From contig NW_022985411.1 of the NCBI RefSeq assembly GCF_010093625.1, positions 179,352 through 243,351 on the forward strand: DNA of 64,000 nt, written 5' to 3'. Below are positions 21,821 through 33,324 of the stretch, one piece after another (position 1 is the stretch's first letter; each line of letters starts with the position of its first letter). Origin of the DNA: Macroventuria anomochaeta. Its lineage: Eukaryota > Ascomycota > Dothideomycetes > Pleosporales > Didymellaceae. A model generated the notes under the pieces. It did not search any database, had not been told where the DNA came from, and saw nothing but the letters and a program-made list of their open reading frames with translations. A program made the translations under genes and the position numbers.

Positions 21821-24800
21821 CCTCATCAAGCAACTTTGCGGTGGGTTTGGCTTGTGGCTCTGGCTTCTCCACTTGCGGTGATCCGGGGGGATCTCCATTG
21901 TCCTTGTCACGAACAACAGCCTTGATGCTGTCCGATATGTCGATGATGATGGGGACCACAGTCGGCAGCAGAGTGTTGCTAGATCCATCAATGCGAAGCT
22001 CAGCGTTCAGTGATGGGTCCTGGCCTTCATCCCGATACTCCACTCGTAGAGCGATTCCAGGTGCTCGAAGAGCCAGACTGCTCTTCGAGCCATCGCCAAC
22101 GAACTGGCTATATCTTCCCTTTTGTTGCGGTCGATGCGACGCTCCCTCTGCTGATGGGCCTTCTCGGCCATTGATGTGTACCACAGCCCCCGCAAAGTTC
22201 GCGTCCACCGTCAACGACGATAGTCGTTTGTTGCCGAACGGGTTCTTTCGTTGTGCCCCGGATGTAGTTGGTGTCACACGCCAGTTCGCGGAAGCCTTGC
22301 GGAACTTAGTGCCTGCAAGCGCAATTGATCGTTCGATGACGTTTGCGGGAAGGATGAAGTGGGAGTCGAGTTGAAGGTCGAGAGCTTTACCGGCAGCATG
22401 GAAGGCAAGCTTTCGCGTCTCCTTCGTAGAAGCATAGGCTACGTTGAACTGCATCTCCGGCAGCAACGCTGAATTAAGTGAACGACCCTTCTTGTCGGCT
22501 GAGACCGGTACCATTTGCAGCTGCATATCCTCGATCATCAAGCGCGCTGCATCATCCTTTTGCGTGGAAAGCTTGATCCTCCTGAAGGATAGGACAAGAT
22601 CTTCAGTCTCAGTATTGGCGAAAGGTGCCATCGAAGTGCCGACAACCCAGGTAGCTTGCAGGTCGAGCAGCTCCATAGAGTATGTCGAAGTGAACAAGGC
22701 ACCCGAGTCAATGCTGTCGTTATCAGTATCCGTACGGCTCTTGACACTTTTTGCGCGTTTGCTCGAAAGCTTGCTCTTGGTGTGACGCAATCGTCTGAGG
22801 TATTTCTTCTCCTTGGATAGGTCGAGGTCCTTGATTTTGTCTTGCAGATGGTTCATGACGTCCACTACAGCTGATGCAGTGTCCGCAAACACGTTGAGCT
22901 CGAGCCCAGAGCTACGGACACGATACAACCTTCGCTGAGGATTGGAGTCCGGTTCGGTCGTGGCTTGGAAGATTGCGCTGAAGGTGAGGTTGCCACAGCG
23001 ACGAACAGACTCAGAATGTGTCAGCGTCATATCAACGGTCACTTCGTGAATTCGAATAATCGCCTCTGGGAAGAGCATTGCTTTATCGACCGAATCGATA
23101 TTCGTAGCCTTCAGTTGAACGGAGGACAGCCGGAATGCGAGATTCGCAGTCGGTGAGCTCGAATCTTTGGCGGGTGCGATGGCCACTACATTCATCCCGG
23201 AGAATGTCATCTGTACTCCGAAGAGAACTTGCTTCGAGGAGGTAGGTGGCTTGGTCACACCGTCTTCATCGTTTGATGGGAAGATCTCTTCTATGTGGGT
23301 CTTGAGGACCTCCACATCGTCTTTGACAGCATGTACCATCTGTGCAATCTCTGGTTTGTTCAGTGTTGTTGCCAGTGCCTGTATCTCAGACGCCTGTATC
23401 TGGATGGTTTCAATGATGCCGGAAGCCATGATGCGTGTCTCTTGGTCCGTTTGCGAAACGTTCAGTCGACCGTTGACAGCAGGCAGTTGCAAAGAGCTGA
23501 TAACATGGGACCCCTCGTCGGACGTGTTGTAGAGCCTGTGGTGACTGGCGTCAAGGTCATAGTCAACGCGGAGGGTGACGTTCTTTCCAAGGGTTGGGAC
23601 TACTGCAATACGTCCTGACTTGCCCGATATGGACCAACCTAGAGGATGGAGGAGCGCAAGCTCGACCTGATAGGCGTCCATGAACAACGCCAGTGTGATG
23701 TTGGGAAGTTGGGCATCTTTGACCTTGTTGACCTGTGGTTGCGTCTGGGTTTTCTTCTGTTTGGTGATAGCCTGTATCGCTTTGGACTGGTGCTGAAAGT
23801 ACGCGACTTCGTCCCTTAACACAGAGTCGACCACCTCAACAAAGCCTAGAACATCTTCTTGGACCTTGATGATGATCATTTGACTGGCGGCTGCAGCCTT
23901 GATCTCGTCAGGGATGTTACTGCCCTTTTCGTGCTCAACAAGAGCAAAGTAAAGGCTCGGCTGCTCAAATTGTGCCTTAGCGAGTAACCGAGAACGAGAG
24001 AATATCTCGCCTACAGCCAGCTCCAGGTGAATATGTGCGCTTAAGGTTTCCCCAAAGTCGGAAGCCTTCTTGTCCGCATCGATGAACGAGAACCGCAAGC
24101 GTCGTCCAGACAGTACGCTACGAAGGTTCATCGTTTCAAGGATGATCTGCGATCTATCTGTGACGAAGACGACCTGAACATCTTGGTGATGTGCAAGCTT
24201 TTTGTTTTGCTTTGGCGTAGATGTCTTGGCCAGTGTGGTCGTTGTTGGTGCAGCATCTTCCTTAAGAAAGAGGTTTGTAAGCGCTTCTGCCAGCTCGCAC
24301 ATCTCCCAACGGATGTGGAACAAGGTTTCTCTCGAGCTGACTTGCACGGTGGAACACTTTGTGGGTTTCTCGGCAGGCACCACGCCAAGTGCATCTGGTT
24401 CTCTTAAGGGAGGCAAGAGTGCAACGTTGATTGCTAGGATGACCAGTTCGACTTCGCTCTGCTTTGGACCAGGATCAACAATCAGCTTCACCCCACCAGA
24501 TTTCATGTCAAGGTACAGTGGTGCCGATTCGGGGGTTGGTAAGCTGTCTGTAAGGTGACCGAAAAGCATCTTCATAGCAAGACTCTTCTCGACGTGTGCC
24601 AGATCCCATGTTCGCCACTGATCCCACATCACTATGATCTTCTCTTCGGCGTCTTCTGGGCAGCCTACGGTACTCTGGGCGCACTTCTTGGTCAAATCGT
24701 TCTTCTCATATGAAGGCAGGCATTGCCAAGTGTAGCGGAATCGCGATATGATCTTCCACGAGTCATGGCTGCGCAGATGACCTCTGGCCGCACGCAAAGC

Positions 24801-27800
24801 GTAGGATGCTTTCGTCAAGAAGGCTGGATCAGCGTATTGGTCTTGAACGCTCGTCAAATACCATGCCAGATAACGCAGCCTATTCTCTTGTCGCTCATCC
24901 GCATGAATGAAGTCGAGTGCTAGTTCCTCAGCCAGTATTGTAGTTCGATGGGCCAGTGTGGCAAGGTACTCAAGCTTCTTGCTTGCTGCAGCGGTTTCGA
25001 ACGATCGGAATGAGATGTTGACAGAGCTCACCTTGTTCTGTAGGGACCAGACAAGAACGTCTCGCAGTTCAGCTTGCACCGCGACGCCTTCGCTTGGCCC
25101 CTGGAGAGCACGCTCGGTGACTGAGAGGCCCAACGAACCCAACGTAGTGTGCAAAGCCAACGAGTCCTCACCAGCTCGCTCTCCAGGGAACTTCTTGATG
25201 CGCGCAGCTAGTTCGAGGCTGTTTGCGATGACATCGTACTGATCCTTGCCAGCCGCGGAGGATGGCGTCGAACTGAAGCCGTGCTGGAAGCGGGTGTGTG
25301 CAAAGGGTACACGAACATTGAACTCTAGTGAGCTTCCAATGCCTTCGAGTCGCGTCCTGTTATTTAAAATTTTGGTCATGACCTTGACCTGAAAGTCATC
25401 GAGTAGGTCTTCAGGGCGCTGAGGCTGGATCATCTGAACCAGGTTCGAGATGCATTTAACAAAGGCTGGGGTGCAGTAGATTCGGATACCTGGCTCCGCG
25501 CTGATGAGAAGACTGGTATGTGCGAATGTTTCGTCCAGATGCCCCGTAGACACGTCGTTGAAGATCAGGGCGTCGTCTCGCCTGTTCCGCGAAGGTGGCG
25601 GTAATTCTGGTATGGTAGGAACGTCGGACAGGTCGGGATCCACCTGATCCAACGGGAAGTATGGAGGAGCCAGGGAACTAGAGAGGGCAACAGAAGAAGG
25701 AGCGAGGTTGCGTCTTGCTCGTTCGTGCTCTTCCTGGGACGTGTACAATCGACCTTTGCTTTCCGCACGATTCGAAGAGCCGCCAGGTAGAGTCCGAGTC
25801 CTACTGGATTCTGCGGTCTTGGTGGTGTGCTTGTGTCTTAAGGTGGATCGAATGCTACCGGCGAGCGAGCCATTCGACACTGACCGTAACGAGTTCGTGC
25901 CCGATCGTCGATCTCTCGGCAATGACTCGTTTGTCAGTGAGGCTGTCGACCTCAAAGATGTTGTCTCGTTTGTGCGCGATCTATAGAACAGTATCGGCTG
26001 TGGTATGTCCGGAAATTGCATCGCTGGTGGGCGCACATTGTTCTGCGCAGTCGCTGGTTGGTGGAATGTATCATCAAACTCGTGTTTGAACATGAAGTTG
26101 GCGCGATTAGTGCGTTGGTCGTGTTCACGCATGTGCGCCTGCTGCTTGTCGCGGTCTGCCGTGAAGTCCAGTTTCCTCTTCAGCATGTTCAAGGACAGTG
26201 TGGTCTGAAAGAAAGCATGCGTTTCGACAACCTGCTTCTCACCGGCGCGCGCTCGGTGACGTGATGCTGATCGAGCGTCAACAGCACCAATGGTCAACTC
26301 TGGCACACAAGCCGAGAGGCGCTGAGAGAACGTTGTGCCTGCAAGGTCGTTGAAGTCCAAGGTGATGGCGCTGGTCTTAACCAACAAGGCTTCTGGTGCA
26401 GTGTGTAACCAAACATGGACGTCTTGTGTTCTCAATCTAAGCAGCGTAGCGTCATGAATGACTGGGATCTCGGTGAGAGGCAACGAATTCTCATCGTCAT
26501 CAAGAGCAAACGCGAAAGAACGCGCTGCCCCAGCAGCAGTCTCGATAAAGGCCGAAGTACATTCTCCAGAGATCTTGCCTACGTCGAAGTCCCAATTACA
26601 GATGTAAGTAGGTTCGGTAGGTGGGAGACCGAACAAACGATGGCCGAAAATGACTATAGAATCAATGAAAAGCTCCGTCTGTCCACTTGAAGATCCGTGA
26701 AGCAGTTCTGGGCTAGATTCTGGGCTAGCGGGTGGTTCTGACAGCGAGATGCTGATCGGGCTGAAGTTGACCATCATATCCATGTAGTAGTTGGTGAAGC
26801 GAAGGTCCGCCGAAGCGTATGGCAAATCAGCTCGTACACTGCGCTCAGCCGAGTAGAGATTGGCAGGTACAAGGACACTGGCATCGTCCACTGAGATGCA
26901 AAGAATGACATCGAGATCGTTGGAGATCTTGACAGGCTGACTGTCAGCCCCTGCCCCGTCTTTTGAGAGGGTGGTGCTCGGAAGACCCTGAAACTCCTCT
27001 AAAGTTTTGAAGTGCATGTCATCGCCGAAATAGTTGTCTTTGATCTTCATGAAGTGGTGAATCAGCCAGCCGTATAGTTCCAAGGTCAGTGTGTGCCCTT
27101 GTATGTCCAGGTACAGCCTGTCGGTGTTCATTGGGTCTGTTGTGGTGACGTATGTGTGGGATCCAGTCAGGGTCAGCCCCCCCAGTTTAGCCACTTTGGG
27201 AGACTTGAGGAATGTCTGGAGCGTGTTCTTCGACGGCATGAGAACCTCTAAGCTCATGTCTTCGCCACGAACATCGAACTGTATTCCGTTGTGTAGTGGC
27301 CGGAACTTGTCCAACGGTATGGTTACATCTCCGCGCAGATGCTGACCAGACAGTATGACAAAGTTGTTGTCATCAAGGTCGGCCGGGTTGTTGACAATGT
27401 TGGAGTCGTTGGTGTTCATGTACAGTTTGAAGTTGTTGAACTCGACGTGAAGAAGGTAACGGAAGGGCACGAAGAGGAAGTAGTCGGGCGGTGGACCAGC
27501 ACCCCAATCAGCAACTAGGTCCGTCAAGAGGAACAGATGATCCCGGAGCAAGAAAAGCTCAAGGTCTTGGCATTTGATGTTGAACATCCATGTTCGCAGT
27601 GTATTCCAGGCGAGGGGGGCTGACAGGTCGCAGTCGAGCGCGATAGATCCAGACCGCCATAGCAAGCCATGATTGACGCTGGAAGAGATCTCCGTGCTCT
27701 TGATCGACACATCCAGCTTGTTCCCAAAGCCTTGGCTGGAGGCAACCATATCCATGATGTAGTGGACGGAAGAGTTGCCAGCAACCTTGACGTCAATCCA

Positions 27801-29736
27801 TGCAAATGGACGAACATTTTGCGCCGCAGTAGTGTCCCTTTGTTTGCCTCGGCGTTTTCGGGATTTTGCCTTGCCCTTGACCTTGTCGTTCGCTGACTTC
27901 TCGTGCGCTGCCAATGTATGAGCTTTGCCCTTCCATTTCCAGTCCTTTGAGGGCTCCCGAACCGGTATGCGCAGCACAGTATCTTCTCCAATGAACAGAA
28001 ACAACTTGAATATAGACAGCGCACGGGGGTCTCCTGGCTTCAGCGGACTGGCAGGCACAGCATCGACACGCGCTCCAGGAAAGAAGATGTTCTGGAAGAT
28101 GCCTCTGTGTCGATCCGCCCAAGGTCCGTAGTTGATGACTCCACCAAAAACCTCAATGTCCATACCGTAGTCTGGGGGGATGCTACCATTGATGTCGTGC
28201 GGGCGATCCTGGTCAACGAACATGGTGTTGTCCATTTCGGCGGGTACGGGACCTGTCACGTCCCAGTAGAAGCTGACGTTCACGCAGGGAATATCGGCGA
28301 TGAGTGAGGTTTTGGCATATTCGATTCCGTCCCATTCGCCGTGGCCGTCGTTCTGACTATCATCCAGGTACCGCGCTAGCCCCTTCCACCTCTCCTGGCC
28401 TGGGAAATGCCACTGAGGAGTGAAGTATTTGCTGTTCTTGACGCCAGACTTTGAATGCGTGTGTACTGAATCCGACGACTTGGAGAAGAGAGCAGAGAAA
28501 ACAGGGATCTTCTTCGACCATGGCTTCCGTCGCTTGTGTGCCATGTCCTTCGCGATGAAGCTCTCTTCCGAGATGCCCTTGTCAGACTCTTGTTTGTGCT
28601 GCGCGGCCGAGTCGAGTTGGGCAGACTTGTAGTCTGGATTGGGCTTCATGTGGATGACTGGGTGCGTAACCTGGAAGGAGAACAGCTGCTGATACACGTC
28701 GAGGGGACCACTGGACGACGCATCGAGGGTGCCGGCGGCTTTCTCGAACTGTGCCGTGATCACAGCCAGCGTGTTCTCGTTGCCCACGACGATAGCACCT
28801 TTGGTGATGTCCACATGGACGGGCAGGATCTTGAGGAAAGCGGGCAGGTTGTCTTTTTTCGGCCTGGAGGTAGTCGAGTCGCTCGTTTCGACGCGCAGAG
28901 CGTTCGCTTCCTTGTCCGGAGGCTCTTTCCTCAGCTTGTTGTGAAAGGGCTCGTCGCGAAAGGGCTCGTCGTGCAAGGGCTCGTCGCCGTGCGACATATC
29001 CTCTGGTTGCGACACGGAGCCGCTGCGCGGACCATCGGCCGTAGAAGGGGGCCGATTGGTCGTCTGCTCCGCGTCCGTACGGGCTTTGCGTTCGAAGGCT
29101 TCGATGATTCCGTCGTATGCAGGACTGCGGTTGTACATGAAGGCCTCGACGCCAGAAACCTTGACCGAGATGCGACACGGCAGCTGCTTGGGCGTCTGCT
29201 TGCCTCCCTTCTCCGCCCTGTCCACGTTCCTGCTTCGGCTGGTCGACGGCGTGCGCGGCGTGCGCGATGTGCTTGGCGCGTGGTTGCTGCTGCCGCTGGA
29301 GTCGGCGGCAGCAGGAGCGTCATCGTCGGCGGCAGGAGCGTCATCGTCGGCGTATACTGCAGCATCTCTCACCCGCCGCAGCCAGTAGTTCCAGGTGATG
29401 TAGCCACCGTGCACCAGTATCGTCTCGTTGTGGCCGTGGTATCGTATGCTCTTGAAGAAGATGCGACCGCCGAGCGGGGAGATCTGCAGGCCAGTGATGT
29501 CGATATAAGCGTGGAAGGCATGCCAGGTGTAGGCGCGTATGGCGTAGGATATGAGGGTTGCGAACAGCCGGTTGAAGTAGAAGAAGAAGAAGACGGTCAG
29601 GATGCCGCAGATGAGCAGCTCAACAAGGAACACCCTGGGTTGTCAGTCCAATCGCCAGGAGACCACACCTCTCGCGAGCTCACCAATTGAACCCGTCGCG
29701 CGGGTTCAGCGGCTCCGCGACGATTCCCCCGGCCAT
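19698..29736 (-). CDS. csf1: Csf1-type bridge-like lipid transfer protein
   Basis: Exon 1 is 29736-29684 and exon 2 is 29634-19698, split by a 49-bp intron (GTGAGC donor, CTGAC branch, CCCAG acceptor). Together they encode about 3,329 residues, close to other filamentous-fungal Csf1 proteins and longer than yeast Csf1. The N-terminus MAGGIVAEPLNPRDGFNW leads into a membrane anchor (LVELLICGILTVFFFFYF, residues ~20-45) and then the family's conserved start LISYAIRAYTWHAFHAYIDI. Csf1 is the fungal counterpart of Tweek/BLTP1: a long rod with a hydrophobic groove that moves lipids between the ER and other membranes and supports cold growth and GPI-anchor synthesis. Oddities are tandem five-residue units (HDEPF, RDEPF) near residue 220 and an asparagine run of about 18 codons around residue 2,624. 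No intron interrupts the ~9.9-kb second exon. The gene is divergent from the Ost-alpha gene. Confidence 0.93.
21765..21818. repeat. (GTT)n trinucleotide microsatellite coding poly-Asn in Csf1
   Basis: On the minus strand the tract reads as AAC codons with one AAT, giving about 18 consecutive Asn. It lies between an acidic stretch (LLDED) and DPSALLGRTSL. It keeps the frame in multiples of three and is expected to vary in length between strains. Confidence 0.95.
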
Positions 29737-30230
29737 GGTTGCAGCGCGGTGTGGAGAGACGGCGGCCGTTCATCATGGTGCAGCGGCGTGCATGGTGGTG
29801 TCGTGTGGGGGGGGGGGGGGGGGAGGGGGGGACGGCGCACTGGGTGAGCTTGAGCTGGCGGAAGCTGCCAGTGCTCGCAGTGCCTGTTCAGTGCTGGACG
29901 GGGCCGCGAAGAAGCTCTCTGCTGGTAGAGCTGCGGCGTGCAGCGCGCCGTTGAAAGTCGCGTTGGCTGCAGCTCTCACTAACGTCGACGGCTCGCGCAG
30001 GGTTCACCGCGGGACCGTCATGGTCGGCCGGCGGAGAGCTAACCAGGGCCGTCCACACAGTCTGGGCGGCCCTTCGACGCATGAAGAAGGCGCCCGCACG
30101 ACCACTGCACAACGCCTGGAGCTTGTGAACAGCCGCACGTCATGGCCGTCTGCTACCGCTGAGAGAGCCTGCTGCACACCTCTAGAGGGCCAGTCTTTGC
30201 CCGCAACCGCCACCACACACCGTCTCCACC
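29737..30230. promoter_or_regulatory. 494-bp bidirectional promoter region of csf1 and the Ost-alpha gene
   Basis: The start codons of the two divergent genes are 494 bp apart, so both promoters must fit here. The region is GC-rich and carries an uninterrupted run of 17 G (29807-29823), one A, and 7 more G (29825-29831) on the plus strand, 71 bp upstream of the csf1 ATG. No TATA box was evident. Confidence 0.6.
29807..29831. repeat. long G tract (17 G, A, 7 G)
   Basis: Homopolymeric G on the plus strand, C on the minus strand, inside the shared promoter and probably in the csf1 leader. It could form G-quadruplex structures or be a length-unstable site. Its exact length is also the kind of position where sequencing errs. 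Confidence 0.9.
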
Positions 30231-32483
30231 ATGGCTGTAGGCACCCTTCATCCTGTGCACACGGCCGCCGAAGGAGGCACTGGCCAGAGGCTCGGCCACG
30301 CCGTCATTATCGTTGCCGGCGTGTGTGCTCTCGTGTCCAGTCTCGTCACTTTCGTGTGAGTAGCATGGCTTGTCGTGCTTGGTCTTCCCACTGACGTAGC
30401 TCAGAGCTGTCTGGTTACAGACGTAAGTATCCCGCTCTGCATGCATCTGCAGTCTCTGAGACCCATGGCAGGAAGAACTACCGAAAGCCGCTGCTTCAGC
30501 GTTATGTCGTGCGCATCCTCCTCATGTAGGTGTCGCCTCTCAACGCTCCTGCCTCCACTCACATGGCGCAGGGTGCCCATCTACGCGGCCGCGTCGTGGG
30601 GCAGTCTGATGTCTGTCCAGGCAGCGTCTTGGATCGACCCCCTCCGCGACATCTACGAAGCCTTCACCATCTATACTTTCCTGCAGCTCCTCATCAACTT
30701 TATCGGCGGCGAGCGCGCCCTCATCATCCTCATGACGGGCAGGGCGCCCGTCGCCCACCCGTGGCCCATGAGCCTCGTCCTCCCCAAGCTCGACATCTCC
30801 GACCCCCACACCTTCCTCGCCGTGAAGCGCGGCATCCTTCAGTACACTTGGGTGAAGCCGCTGCTCGCACTCGCTGGCATCATCATGAAGGCAACCGGCG
30901 TCTACAAAGAGGGCTACATCGGCGCTACCTCGGGCTACTTCTGGGAGAGCATCATCTACAACATCAGCATCACAGTCTGTCTGTACGCTCTCGCCATGTT
31001 CTGGGTGTGCATGACAGAAGACCTGAAGCCTTTCCGGCCCATGCCCAAGTTCTTGTGCATCAAGGGTATCATTTTTGCGTCCTACTGGCAGGGCCTCTTT
31101 CTCTCCATCCTCGTGTGGTTGGGCGCAATCCCCGATGACGTACCAGGCTACAGCGTTGACAACCTCGCCGCCGCCATCCAGGACGCCCTCATCTGTTTCG
31201 AGATGCCAGTCTTTGCCCTGGCCCATTGGTACGCTTTCTCGTGGCACGACTACGCCGACAACACCATCTCCGCTGCCCGCCTGCCCGTCAAGTATGCCTT
31301 GCGCGACGCTTTCGGCGCCCTGGATCTCATCCAAGACACCAAAGAGACCTTCGCCGGTAACAAATACGAATACCGCCACTTCGATGCTCGAGACAACGTC
31401 CTCGCTCACGAAGAGTCGTCATCGCGTGCTGCGCGTATGAAGGAGGGCATGAGGTACGAGAGGAACGGCAAGGGCAAGTACTGGATACCGAAGCCAGGTC
31501 AGTCATCCGAGCATGAACCGCTGTTGAACAAGGTATCCCACGGTCGAGCCAGGGCGATGAGTCCAGGGCCCCATCGTGCCCTTGAGGGCGGGAAGTACGG
31601 CACTCCAGACGAAGTCGATGAGCCGATGCTCGAGCCCGAAGACGAAAGGCTGTTCGACAACGCGCGCGCGTTGGAGTTCGGCGACTGGAATGTAGGTTGT
31701 AGACTCTTCTGCGAAGACACCATGCTGACACAGCCGCAGTACCCAGTCATCGAAGCACATCGCGCCAGGCGCGAGGACCGCTTCACAACGGAGCCTCCTA
31801 TTCTCACCGCTTCAACGAACCGAAACTACCTCCAGCCGACCGCTGATAACAAGCGAAGACGCAAGAGCCAGATCAAGAAGATCCAAGACGAATCGGGCAA
31901 GCATGACAAGGGCAAGCATGGCAAGGGCAAGCATGGCAAGGGCGAGCAGGGGAGCGACTCATCCAGCAATGGAGAGTCATCGAAGCCCAAATCACGAGCT
32001 CCCTTGGTTGGCAATCTCCTGCGTCAAAAATCATCGTCCTCTTCCTCCGCAAAGTCCGACAGGAGCCAACTCGTCGATCTCGTTGTCGAAGACCATGATG
32101 CAGAGGAAGTCGACCGCGTCCGCGCCCGCAAGGAAGGCGGACCCGCCTGGAACGAGGTCAAGAACAAGCACTTCGTACACACCTACCCGCAAGAGGGCCA
32201 ATCCGAAGAAGTGCGCGAAGGCTTCGAGCCTGACGTCCCCGAAGCACACAACCCAGAGCGTGTGCACAACCTCGATTACCCCTTCAGAGTGGGCGATGAC
32301 GAAGACGAGGAAGCTAAGAAGGACTTCAAGCCGCCTGTCAACGAAGAGGCGGAGCGCTGGGATACACGCGACTACAGCGACAACGAGGATGCTCAAGAGG
32401 CTACGAAGGAGCCTCAAGACGACCGGCCAAGTCCGAACTACGGTAGCTTTAGAGAGGAGCGAAATGTCTGGAACCAGGACTGA
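30231..32483 (+). CDS. Ost-alpha/DUF300 family multi-pass membrane protein
   Basis: Exons are 30231-30355, 30405-30422 (18 nt), 30472-30525, 30572-31691 and 31740-32483; all joins keep frame, giving 686 residues. The start MAVGTLHPVHTA has an ACCATGG context. Transmembrane segment 1 is at residues ~24-43. The family core follows: NYRKPLLQRYVVRILLMVPI across the exon 3/4 join, then SWGSL, the DIYEAFTIYTF region, FIGGERALI, and FALAHWYAFSWHDY. This marks the organic solute transporter alpha / TMEM184 family, predicted to have about seven membrane spans. The animal member exports steroids and bile salts; fungal members are mostly untested. The ~350-residue C-terminal tail is cytosolic-looking and charged, and contains tandem KHGKG units around residue 500. 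The 48-bp fourth intron is recognised because its removal restores GDWNYPVIEAH. The 18-nt exon is flanked by GTGAGT/CTCAG and GTAAGT/GGCAG signals. Confidence 0.9.
31897..31951 (+). repeat. 15-bp tandem repeat coding KHGKG units
   Basis: About three copies of a 15-bp unit (AAGCATGGCAAGGGC and variants) lie within the tail of the Ost-alpha gene and give a Lys/His/Gly-rich segment. The frame is preserved. Confidence 0.85.
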
Positions 32484-33324
32484 TGGCCAATGTCATTGTA
32501 CGACGCAATGGGCACCGTCTCTCCCCTGGAGCAGTTTGCATGTACGCTGCGTTCGCTACTTGCGGATGTGGAGCAGTTATATACCCTATCTTGGTACATA
32601 TTGGAGTTACTGTAGCTTCTGCTGTTGATATTACTGGTGCGTTGTAGCGATCCAATTGCGATTGCATGGACTATTGCAGCCATTGCACGCCAACACATGC
32701 TGTACTTTACGTAGTTAGGCTTCACGAGCAACTGCTCTGTGGTGCGGGCGATCTTTGTTGTCGATTTTGGCTCAATCAGAGATGCTGTTGTAGAGTTGTG
32801 GTTTTTCGAGTGTATTGGACTGCGTATGGTGACGGTACACGTGGCTACCACGTTAGTCTCAACCACAAGATATGTTCATGCTCCCCACTGAGATACGGCG
32901 AGTTCCTCACAAATACCCGCAGTCAAATATCCTCACCCTCCCAACTCCCCTGTCCGATATGGCTTTAAAGTGCACGCGGCTCCAAATTGCTGCACTGAAC
33001 AGCTGGGTCACTGTTGACTCTTTGGACCTCAGACGTCGCAACAACGCTCACACGCTTTCACAAGGAAGCAAACTTCCTCGCCCAAGCCATGATGTCTTCA
33101 TGCTTCTCACTAAACTAGTATCTAACTACATCGACGACGCTACCGGCGTCTGAAAAGGGGGTATATCCATCGAAGTGAAGAGAAAAAAAAAACTCGGGGC
33201 ATCCGCTCCTGCTCTTCCCCGGGCAGGAGCGGAGGGTATATGTCCCAGACTTGTGAAAAGAATCCTCCTTCCTTGCAAAACCGTTCCTTGCGTGTATGTG
33301 CCAGCACAGATCCCACACATTCTC
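32484..33324. other. region between converging 3' ends
   Basis: Holds the 3' ends of the Ost-alpha gene (plus) and the Ser/Pro-rich gene (minus). The notable element is a hairpin with a T10 tract at 33183-33233, listed separately. The remaining frames are short and without domains. Confidence 0.55.
33183..33233 (-). terminator. hairpin followed by T10, downstream of the Ser/Pro-rich gene
   Basis: A perfect 11-bp inverted repeat (TCCGCTCCTGC at 33202-33212 and GCAGGAGCGGA at 33223-33233) encloses a 10-nt loop. Read on the minus strand, the hairpin is followed nine bases later by ten T residues (33192-33183). It starts 91 bp after the stop codon of the minus-strand gene. The shape resembles an intrinsic terminator, unusual for a fungal polymerase II gene. 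A T10 run would stop RNA polymerase III. Terminator function is inference; the structure is directly visible. Confidence 0.4.

Noticed and set aside
28536..29690. 384-codon plus-strand frame over the start of csf1, and similar long frames such as 19677-20300 and 21631-22374
   Set aside because: They lie antisense to csf1, whose product has a clear family match. The frames arise from its codon bias and low-complexity repeats, and show no domains.
28536..32628. Frames of 120-290 codons antisense or out of frame to the Ost-alpha exons
   Set aside because: They overlap a gene with a recognised membrane domain and share its GC-biased third positions.
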